A stretch of 64,000 nt of DNA, from NCBI GenBank assembly GCA_029959085.1, contig JARWIR010000002.1:58396154-58460153 (forward strand), written 5' to 3'. The notes under the pieces are model-generated. The model was not told where the DNA came from. It worked only from the letters and a program-made list of their open reading frames with translations, and searched no databases. Shown here piece after piece: positions 54,212 to 64,000 of the stretch. The position numbers and the translations under genes are program-made. This DNA is from Nemophila menziesii. Its lineage: Eukaryota > Streptophyta > Magnoliopsida > Boraginales > Hydrophyllaceae. How positions within the stretch are numbered: the first letter of the stretch is position 1; each line of letters opens with the position of its first letter.

Positions 54212-56295
54212 TACTCTGGTTGTAACCGAACAAAATAGAATATTGTAACATTTTTTTAATATTTTACTATCTCAATTAATCGAATCTAAAGATTAGAAGT
54301 TTGTAAATAGAATGTGTACTTACTTATAGACTAAAGAGTATCTTATTATTTTGTTTCTTAAATTTCCCACATATATGAATTATAAATTTATTTTTGACTT
54401 TTTTCTTTTTATATAAGTCAAGTATTTTGAAATGTATGGTTGAAAAAAATATCATTTTCCCTATATTCAACATACCAATAACATATTAGAGATATTTTTT
54501 TTCAAGCTGTGTTCGTGATTGATTAGTACCTAATTTAAAATATTTTCAATATTGTTTAGATTTGTCATACCGTTTAACGTGGTTTCCCAAACTATTTGGT
54601 GATAGTTTATCTCTTTGAAAATGTTTCAATAATAAATATTTTGTATTGCTTACAACTGAAAGATATTTGTTGTTATTGTGTTGTTTTATTTTTTGTGAAG
54701 ACGTGTGTTGTTTTTGTTAGAATATCAGTGACTTTAAGTTGTTAATTTATAAATAGTTTATAATATTATTGATATGATAATTGGTTTGGCCTACTCTTTA
54801 TATTTCTATATTCATAAAAAATTGATTATCATGATGTACAATTACATAAACATTGCAAATAGATTGATTTTAATGATAATTTTAATCATTTCTATAAAAT
54901 TATAGAACACTTTTATCAATTGTAAATTTATAATCTATTCAAATTACTCGTTGTTGTTGTTTTCTTATTGTTTATAAATTTAAATGTGAATTTTAAATTT
55001 TAAATCCTGATTTAAAGATTAAAAAAATTCATAATGCCAAATCATTCTACCAATTAGGGTAATTGTTTTAGAAAGATGGAGTAACGAATGTAAAAACTTG
55101 TTTTTAGGTATTTTTCAAATTTGAGAGGAAATAAATTGACTATAAAACAATAATGAACACTTGAAATTCTTAACTTAATGCATCTAGGGATTTTTTTTGT
55201 AAAATGATATAAAAATATAAGAATAACTAGATCACTACAAGGACTACATCACATGTATTTAGAGTTTTAGATGAAAAATTAATATTACGATATATCCTAT
55301 AATTCCTAGTGTAAGGGTAACATATCACCCCGTATCTTAAAAAAATCAACGTTGTTATTGTTGTTTAGCGATCTAATCTTGTGTAACGTTAAGATTTTTC
55401 GTAATAATAGAAAGTAATATTTAATTTTTTACAAGTTTATCTTCTAAATAAAATTACAAAATATACTATTTAAAGAATAAATGTTGTTGCTAATGAAAAT
55501 TGAGATAGGCGACATTAAGGACGCACATAAGTCGAATGGGCTGTCTCTAGCAACAACGCACATGTATTCTTGCTATGTCTCGTAGCTAGAACAACACGTG
55601 GTATTATATTTTGTTATAAAAAACATAAAAGTATATAAATGAAATAATTTAAGCCGTAATAGAATAAATTTTAAAAAGGTAGGGGGAGCAAACAAGATTT
55701 TAAAAAAAATTGAGGATTAATTCACTTACATATAAAAAGAGCAAATGAAGATCGATATAAGAAAAAAATGAACAAAATTGTACCTGATATTAAAAAATCA
55801 ACGAAATAGCTAAAGACAAAAAAGAGGCCGTAAATTTTTTAACTGAAACAGTTTTTTTCCTTTTTTTGATTGATTAATTTTATGTTGAAAATGAATATTT
55901 TCCATGTTTAAGTGATTTTGTACTATTCTTCTGGACGATTCTTTACCAATTCTAAAATCACTTCGACTCCTCTTATGACCGAAGTATGATTCACATCGGT
56001 TTATGTACAATACAATGAAATATGAAATAGATAATATGAGAAATCTGAATTTTTGATAAAAAGATGGATAAAGGCAGCGACATTGTTTGGGAGAGGCTAG
56101 GGTTTTGTTCTTGGAACTTAGGTTTACATTGTAAATCTAATAACTTAAATATAGATTTTCTATAGTGTAAAAATTGAGCCCAATCTGAAATTTTGAGGTC
56201 TAAACTAAGCCCAGCTTTAGATTAAAAGAAAGCTCAATATAGTATTACTAATACTACTTGAAACAATTGGGTCTCATAGTCAGATTTTACCAAAA
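54212..56295. repeat. Monomer 27 (right flank type)
   Basis: Length 2,084 bp. The left half matches copy 28 (GATTATCATG), the right half matches copy 26 (TAATATTTAATT, AACTTAAATATAG). ATG at 56083, frame closed at codon 30. Confidence 0.95.
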
Positions 56296-58382
56296 TACTC
56301 TGGTTGTAACCGAACAAAATAGAATATTGTAACATTTTTTTAATATTTTACTATCTCAATTAATCGAATCTAAAGATTAGAAGTTTGTAAATAGAATGTG
56401 TACTTACTTATAGACTAAAGAGTATCTTATTATTTTGTTTCTTAAATTTCCCACATATATGAATTATAAATTTATTTTTGACTTTTTTCTTTTTATATAA
56501 GTCAAGTATTTTGAAATGTATGGTTGAAAAAAATATCATTTTCCCTATATTCAACATACCAATAACATATTAGAGATATTTTTTTTCAAGCTGTGTTCGT
56601 GATTGATTAGTACCTAATTTAAAATATTTTCAATATTGTTTAGATTTGTCATACCGTTTAACGTGGTTTCCCAAACTATTTGGTGATAGTTTATCTCTTT
56701 GAAAATGTTTCAATAATAAATATTTTGTATTGCTTACAACTGAAAGATATTTGTTGTTATTGTGTTGTTTTATTTTTTGTGAAGACGTGTGTTGTTTTTG
56801 TTAGAATATCAGTGACTTTAAGTTGTTAATTTATAAATAGTTTATAATATTATTGATATGATAATTGGTTTGGCCTACTCTTTATATTTCTATATTCATA
56901 AAAAATTGATTATCATGATGTACAATTACATAAACATTGCAAATAGATTGATTTTAATGATAATTTTAATCATTTCTATAAAATTATAGAACACTTTTAT
57001 CAATTGTAAATTTATAATCTATTCAAATTACTCGTTGTTGTTGTTTTCTTATTGTTTATAAATTTAAATGTGAATTTTAAATTTTAAATCCTGATTTAAA
57101 GATTAAAAAAATTCATAATGCCAAATCATTCTACCAATTAGGGTAATTGTTTTAGAAAGATGGAGTAACGAATGTAAAAACTTGTTTTTAGGTATTTTTC
57201 AAATTTGAGAGGAAATAAATTGACTATAAAACAATAATGAACACTTGAAATTCTTAACTTAATGCATCTAGGGATTTTTTTTGTAAAATGATATAAAAAT
57301 ATAAGAATAACTAGATCACTACAAGGACTACATCACATGTATTTAGAGTTTTAGATGAAAAATTAATATTACGATATATCCTATAATTCCTAGTGTAAGG
57401 GTAACATATCACCCCGTATCTTAAAAAAATCAATGTTGTTATTGTTGTTTAGCGATCTAATCTTGTGTAACGTTAAGATTTTTTGTAATAATAGAAAGTA
57501 ATATTGTAATTTTTTACAAGTTTATCTTCTAAATAAAATTACAAAATATACTATTTAAAGAATAAATGTTGTTGCTAATGAAAATTGAGATAGGCGACAT
57601 TAAGGACGCACATAAGTCGAATGGGCTGTCTCTAGCAACAACGCACATGTATTCTTGCTATGTCTCGTAGCTAGAACAACACGTGGTATTATATTTTGTT
57701 ATAAAAAACATAAAAGTATATAAATGAAATAATTTAAGCCGTAATAGAATAAATTTTAAAAAGGTAGGGGGAGCAAACAAGATTTTAAAAAAAATTGAGG
57801 ATTAATTCACTTACATATAAAAAGAGCAAATGAAGATCGATATAAGAAAAAATTGAACAAAATTGTACCTGATATTAAAAAATCAACGAAATAGCTAAAG
57901 ACAAAAAAGAGGCCGTAAATTTTTTAACTGAAACAGTTTTTTTTCTTTTTTTGATTGATTAATTTTATGTTGAAAATGAATATTTTCCATGTTTAAGTGA
58001 TTTTGTACTATTCTTCTGGACGATTCTTTACCAATTCTAAAATCACTTCGACTCCTCTCATGACCGAAGTATGATTCACATCGGTTTATGTACAATACAA
58101 TGAAATATGAAATAGATAATATGAGAAATCTGAATATTTTTGATAAAAAGATGGATAAAGGCAGCGACATTGTTTGGGAGAGGCTAGGGTTTTGTTCTTG
58201 GAACTTAGGTTTACATTGTAAATCTAATAACTTTAATATAGATTTTCTATAGTGTAAAAATTGAGCCCAATCTGAAATTTTGAGGTCTAAACTAAGCCCA
58301 TCTTTAGATTAAAACAAAGCTCAATGTAGTATTACTAATACTACTTGAAACAATTGGGTCTCATAGTCAGATTTTACCAAAA
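56296..58382. repeat. Monomer 28 (right flank type)
   Basis: Length 2,087 bp. Private TCAATGTTG, TTTTTTGTAATAATAG, AGTTTTTTTTCTTT (KKEKK in the fragment), AAAACAAAGC. ATG at 58170, 91 codons open (57895-58170). Confidence 0.95.
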
Positions 58383-60468
58383 TACTCTGGTTGTAACCGA
58401 ACAAAATAGAATATTGTAACATTTTTTTAATATTTTACTATCTCAATTAATCGAATCTAAAGATTAGAAGTTTGTAAATAGAATGTGTACTTACTTATAG
58501 ACTAAAGAGTATCTTATTATTTTGTTTCTTAAATTTCCCACATATATGAATTATAAATTTATTTTTTACTTTTTTCTTTTTATATAAGTCAAGTATTTTG
58601 AAATGTATGGTTGAAAAAAATATCATTTTCCCTATATTCAACATACCAATAACATATTAGAGATATTTTTTTTCAAGCTGTGTTCGTGATTGATTAGTAC
58701 CTAATTTAAAATATTTTCAATATTGTTTAGATTTGTCATACCGTTTAACGTGGTTTCCCAAACTATTTGGTGATAGTTTATCTCTTTGAAAATGTTTCAA
58801 TAATAAATATTTTGTATTGCTTACAACTGAAAGATATTTGTTGTTATTGTGTTGTTTTATTTTTTGTGAAGACGTGTGTTGTTTTTGTTAGAATATCAGT
58901 GACTTTAAGTTGTTAATTTATAAATAGTTTATAATATTATTGATATGATAATTGGTTTGGCCTACTCTTTATATTTCTATATTCATAAAAAATTGATTGT
59001 CATGATGTAAAATTACATAAACATTGCAAATAGATTGATTTTAATGATAATTTTAATCATTTCTATAAAATTATAGAACACTTTTATCAATTGTAAATTT
59101 ATAATCTATTCAAATTACTCGTTGTTGTTGTTTTCTTATTGTTTATAAATTTAAATGTGATTTTTAAATTTTAAATCCTGATTTAAAGATTAAAAAAATT
59201 CATAATGCCAAATCATTCTACCAATTAGGGTAATTGTTTTAGAAAGATGGAGTAACGAATGTAAAAACTTGTTGTTAGGTATTTTTCAAATTTGAGAGGA
59301 AATAAATGGACCATAAAGCAATAATGAACACTTGAAATTCTTAACTTAATGCATCTAGGGATTTTTTTTTGTAAAATGATATAAAAATATAAGAATAACT
59401 AGATCACTACAAGGACTACATCACATGTATTTAGAGTTTTAGATGAAAAATTAATATTACGATATATCCTATAATTCCTAGTGTAAGGGTAACATATCAC
59501 CCCGTATCTTAAAAAAATCAACGTTGTTATTGTTGTTTAGCGATCTAATCTTGTGTAACGTTAAGATTTTTCGTAATAATAGAAAGTAATATTGTAATTT
59601 TTTACAAGTCTATCTTCTAAATAAAATTACAAAATATACTATTTAAAGAATAAATGTTGTTGCTAATGAAAATTGAGATAGGCGACATTAAGGACTCACA
59701 TAAGTCGAATGGGCTGTCTCTAGCAACAACGCACATGTATTCTTGCTATGTCTAGTAGCTAGAACAACACGTGGTATTATATTTTGTTATAAAAAACATA
59801 AAAGTATATAAATGAAATAATTTAAACCGTAATAGAATAAATTTTAAAAAGTTAGGGGGAGCAAACAAGATTTTAAAAAAAATTGAGGATTAATTCACTT
59901 ACATTTAAAAAGAGCAAATGAAATCAATATAAGAAAAAATTGAACAAAATTGTACCTATATTAAAAAATCAACGAAATAGCTAAAGACAAAAAAGAGGCC
60001 GTAAATTTTTTAACTGAAACAGTTTTTTTCCTTTTTTTGATTGATTAATTTTATGTTGAAAATGAATATTTTCCATGTTTAAGTGATTTTGTACTATTCT
60101 TCTGGACGATTCTTTACCAATTCTAAAATCACTTCGACTCCTCTCATGACCGAAGTATGATTCACATCGGTTTATGTACAATACAATGAAATATGAAATA
60201 GATAATATGAGAAATCTGAATATTTTTGATAAAAAGATGGATAAAGGCAGCGACATTGTTTGGGAGAGGCTAGGGTTTTGTTCTTGGAACTTAGGTTTAC
60301 ATTGTAAATCTAATAACTTTAATATAGATTTTCTATAGTGTAAAAATTGAGCCCAATCTGAAATTTTGAGGTCTAAACTAAGCCCAGCTTTAGATTAAAA
60401 GAAAGCTCAATGTAGTATTACTAATACTACTTGAAACAATTGGGTCTCATAGTCAGATTTTACCAAAA
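58383..60468. repeat. Monomer 29 (right flank type)
   Basis: Length 2,086 bp. Shares CTTGTTGTTAGG and GGACCATAAAGC with copy 30, and AAAGTTAGGG plus the AAATGAAATC deletion with copy 2. Private: AAGGACTCAC, GTCTAGTAGC, TACCTATATT. ATG at 60256, 91 codons open (59981-60256). Confidence 0.95.
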
Positions 60469-62554
60469 TACTCTGGTTGTAACCGAACAAAATAGAATAT
60501 TGTAACATTTTTTTAATATTTTACTATCTCAATTAATCGAATCTAAAGATTAGAAGTTTGTAAATAGAATGTGTACTTACTTATAGACTAAAGAGTATCT
60601 TATTATTTTGTTTCTTAAATTTCCCACATATATGAATTATAAATTTATTTTTGACTTTTTTCTTTTTATATAAGTCAAGTATTTTGAAATGTATGGTTGA
60701 AAAAAATATCATTTTCCCTATATTCAACATACCAATAACATATTAGAGATATTTTTTTTCAAGCTGTGTTCGTGACTGATTAGTACCTAATTTAAAATAT
60801 TTTCAATATTGTTTAGATTTGTCATACCGTTTAACGTGGTTTCCCAAACTATTTGGTGATAGTTTATCTCTTTGAAAATGTTTCAATAATAAATATTTTG
60901 TATTGCTTACAACTGAAAGATATTTGTTGTTATTGTGTTGTTTTATTTTTTGTGAAGACGTGTGTTGTTTTTGTTAGAATATCAGTGACTTTAAGTTGTT
61001 AATTTATAAATAGTTTATAATATTATTGATATGATAATTGGTTTGGCCTACTCTTTATATTTCTATATTCATAAAAAATTAATTGTCATGATGTACAATT
61101 ACATAAACATTGCAAATAGATTGATTTTAATGATACTTTTAATCATTTCTATAAAATTATAGAACACTTTTATCAATTGTAAATTTATAATCTATTCAAA
61201 TTACTCGTTGTTGTTGTTTTCTTATTGTTTATAAATTTAAATGTGAATTTTAAATTTTAAATCCTGATTTAAAGATTAAAAAAATTCATAATGCCAAATC
61301 ATTCTACCAATTAGGGTAATTGTTTTAGAAAGATGGAGTAACGAATGTAAAAACTTGTTGTTAGGTATTTTTCAAATTTGAGAGGAAATAAATGGACCAT
61401 AAAGCAATAATGAACACTTGAAATTCTTAACTTAATGCATCTAGGGATTTTTTTTGTAAAATGATATAAAAATATAAGAATAACTAGATCACTACAAGGA
61501 CTACATCACATGTATTTAGAGTTTTAGATGAAAAATTAATATTACGATATATCCTATAATTCCTAGTGTAAGGGTAACATATCACCCCGTATCTTAAAAA
61601 ATCAACGTTGTTATTGTTGTTTAGCGATCTAATCTTGTGTAACGTTAAGATTTTTCGTAATAATAGAAAGTAATATTGTAATTTTTTACAAGTTTATCTT
61701 CTAAATAAAATTACATACTATACTATTTAAAGAATAAATGTTGTTGCTTATGAAAATTGAGATAGGCGACACTAAGGACGCACATAAGTCGAATGGGCTG
61801 TCTCTAGCAACAACGCACATGTATTCTTGCTATGTCTCGTAGCTAGAACAACACGTGGTATTATATTTTGTTATAAAAAACATAAAAGTATATAAATGAA
61901 ATAATTTAAGCCGTAATAGAATAAATTTTAAAAAGGTAGGGGGAGCAAACAAGATTTTAAAAAAAATTGAGGATTAATTCACTTACATATAAAAAGAGCA
62001 AATGAAGATCGATATAAGAAAAAATTGAACAAAATTGTACCTGATATTAAAAAATCAACGAAATAGCTAAAGACAAAAAAGAGGCCGTAAATTTTTTAAC
62101 TGAAACAGTTTTTTTCCTTTTTTTGATTGATTAATTTTATGTTGAAAATGAATATTTTCCATGTTTAAGTGATTTTGTACTATTCTTCTGGACGATTCTT
62201 TACCAATTCTAAAATCACTTCGACTCCTCTCATGACCGAAGTATGATTCACATCGGTTTATGTACAATACAATGAAATATGAAATAGATAATATGAGAAA
62301 TCTGAATATTTTTGATAAAAAGATGGATAAAGCCAGCGACATTGTTTGGGAGAGGCTAGGGTTTTGTTCTTGGAACTTAGGTTTACATTGTAAATCTAAT
62401 AACTTTAATATAGATTTTCTATAGTGTAAAAATTGAGGCCAATCTGAAATTTTGAGGTCTAAACTAAGCCCAGCTTTAGATTAAAAGAAAGCTCAATATA
62501 GTATTACTAATACTACTTGAAACAATTGGGTCTCATAGTCAGATTTTACCAAAA
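60469..62554. repeat. Monomer 30 (right flank type)
   Basis: Length 2,086 bp. Shares CTTGTTGTTAGG and GGACCATAAAGC with copy 29. Private: GTGACTGATTAG, ACATACTATACT, GACACTAAGG, AAAGCCAGCG (Pro to Ala at codon 4), TTGAGGCCAATC (breaks the proximal site II motif). ATG at 62342, 91 codons open (62067-62342). Confidence 0.95.
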
Positions 62555-64000
62555 TACTCTGGTTGTAACCCAACAAAATAGAATATTGTAACATTTTTTT
62601 AATATTTTACTATCTCAATTAATCAAATCTAAAGATTAGAAGTTTGTAAATAGAATGTGTACTTACTTATAGACTAAAGAGTATCTTATTATTTTGTTTC
62701 TTAAATTTTCCACATATATGAATTATAAATTTATTTTTGACTTTTTTCTTTTTATATAAGTCAAGTATTTTGAAATGTATGGTTGAAAAAAATATCATTT
62801 TCCCTATATTCAACATACCAATAACATATTAGAGATATTTTTTTTCAAGCTGTGTTCGTGATTGATTAGTACCTAATTTAAAATATTTTCAATATTGTTT
62901 AGATTTGTCATACCGTTTAACGTGGTTTCCCAAACTATTTGGTGATAGTTTATCTCTTTGAAAATGTTTCAATAATAAATATTTTGTATTGCTTACAACT
63001 GAAAGATATTTGTGGTTATTGTGTTGTTTTATTTTTTGTGAAGTCGTGTGTTGTTTTTGTTAGAATATCAGTGACTTTAAGTTGTTAATTTATAAATAGT
63101 TTATAATATTATTGATATGATAATTGGTTTGGCCTACTCTTTATATTTCTATATTCATAAAAAATTGATTGTCATGATGTACAATTACATAAACATTGCA
63201 AATAGATTGATTTTAATGATACTTTTAATCATTTCTATAAAATTATAGAACACTTTTATCAATTGTAAATTTATAATCTATTCAAATTACTCGTTGTTGT
63301 TGTTTTCTTATTGTTTATAAATTTAAATGTGAATTTTAAATTTTAAATCCTGATTTAAAAATTAAAAAAATTCATAATGCCAAATCATTCTACCAATTAG
63401 GGTAATTGTTTTAGAAAGATGGAGTAACGAATGTAAAAACTTGTTTTTAGGTATTTTTCAAATTTGAGAGGAAATAAATGGACTATAAAACAATAATGAA
63501 CACTTGAAATTCTTAACTTAATGCATCTAGGGATTTTTTTGTAAAATGATATAAAAATATAAGAATAACTAGATCACTACAAGGACTACATCACATGTAT
63601 TTAGAGTTTTAGATGAAAAATCAATATTACGATATATCCTATAATTCCTAGTGTAAGGGTAACATATCACCCCGTATCTTAAAAAAATCAACGTTGTTAT
63701 TGTTATTTAGCGATCTAATCTTGTGTAACGTTAAGATTTTTCGTAATAATAGAAAGTAATATTGTAATTTTTTACAAGTTTATCTTCTAAATAAAATTAC
63801 AAAATATACTATTTAAAGAATAAATGTTGTTGCTAATGAAAATTGAGATAGGCGACATTAAGGACGCACATAAGTCGAATGGGCTGTCTCTAGCAACAAC
63901 GCACATGTATTCTTGCTATGTCTCGTAGCTAGAACAACACGTGGTATTATATTTTTTTATAAAAAACATAAAAGTATATAAATGAAATAATGTAAGCCGT
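62555..64000. repeat. Monomer 31 (partial, right flank type)
   Basis: The first 1,446 bp of a unit, cut by the window end before the gene-start fragment. Private: TAACCCAACAAAA, AATCAAATC, AAATTTTCCAC, TTGTGGTTATT, GAAGTCGTG, AATAATGTAAGCC. It is among the copies with the most private changes. Confidence 0.95.

Larger units (their letters stand above)
1..64000. repeat. Macrosatellite array, ~2,085 bp unit, 30 copies plus a partial 31st
   Basis: The same ~2.085 kb text recurs 30 times and begins a 31st, always in the same orientation. I fixed copy starts on the string TACTCTGGTTGTAACC: 1, 2086, 4172, 6255, 8342, 10427, 12514, 14603, 16688, 18773, 20846, 22931, 25016, 27101, 29188, 31273, 33358, 35445, 37530, 39617, 41702, 43786, 45873, 47958, 50043, 52128, 54212, 56296, 58383, 60469 and 62555. 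Copies differ by scattered substitutions, homopolymer length changes and indels of 1-2 bp; the largest indel seen is 14 bp. No unique DNA lies between copies, and the array runs off both ends. The unit is strongly A+T rich, has no recognisable transposon protein, and carries a plant-type promoter motif set on the minus strand. Inference: a nuclear plant macrosatellite. Confidence 0.97.

Noticed and set aside
1..64000. CRISPR array or bacterial or phage repeat system
   Set aside because: The repeated unit is ~2 kb with no short repeat-spacer alternation, no cas genes, and plant promoter motifs.
1..64000. Ribosomal DNA or intergenic-spacer array
   Set aside because: No rRNA-like conserved stretch is visible in any unit, and the composition is far too A+T rich for rRNA genes.
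1..64000. Tandem Helitron, MITE or LTR element
   Set aside because: I looked for a TC start with a hairpin-CTRR end, for terminal inverted repeats and for long direct terminal repeats with primer-binding sites. None is convincing, and no transposon protein fragment is readable. A purine-rich string near 1470 (GGTAGGGGGAGC) resembles a polypurine tract but has no matching LTR.
1..64000. Nucleosome-phased centromere satellite
   Set aside because: I saw no internal ~170-180 bp periodicity within the 2 kb unit, and its length is not a clear multiple of the common plant centromere repeat. CENH3 binding cannot be judged from sequence.
1..64000. Array as a pure assembly artefact
   Set aside because: Copies carry distinct, ordered private variants, hybrids and doublets that a simple copy-paste error would not create, although exact copy number still needs long-read support.

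Overview
The whole 64 kb is one head-to-tail tandem array of a ~2,085 bp unit: 30 complete copies and the first 1,446 bp of a 31st, all in the same orientation. Copies run from 2,083 to 2,089 bp, except copy 10 (2,073 bp, a 14 bp deletion). No unique sequence is visible, so both array edges lie outside the window and the unit boundary used here (starting at TACTCTGG) is arbitrary. Base composition is roughly three quarters A+T by eye. There is no convincing protein-coding gene, rRNA, tRNA, CRISPR array or recognisable transposase or reverse transcriptase.

The best clue to origin is on the minus strand of every copy: two TGGGCY (site II) motifs, then a telo-box (AAACCCTAG), then 13 bases later an ATG in good plant context (AAACAATGTCG). 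This combination is typical of nuclear promoters of housekeeping and translation genes in flowering plants, best described in Arabidopsis. I infer a plant nuclear genome, possibly Brassicaceae, in which the promoter and first codons of a gene were caught inside a macrosatellite unit. Downstream of the ATG, 12 copies keep 91 codons open. In 17 copies a 2 bp deletion closes the ATG frame at codon 30, and in copy 3 a frameshift closes it at codon 53. The array is therefore not obviously maintained for a protein.

Layout: copies 1-4 (1-8341) and 26-31 (52128-64000) form older, more varied flanks. Copies 5-25 (8342-52127) form a core in which every copy carries the same C-to-A change absent from all flank copies. 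In the core, variants follow an imperfect three-monomer order (types A, B, C, about 6.26 kb), broken by dimers and two hybrid monomers (copies 7 and 13). A block of about six monomers (copies 5-6-8-9-10-11) reappears as copies 18-23. Neighbouring doublets (24/25, 26/27, 29/30) mark recent local duplication. The window is best read as a record of unequal crossing-over and conversion in a large plant macrosatellite carrying about 30 copies of a promoter-like cassette.
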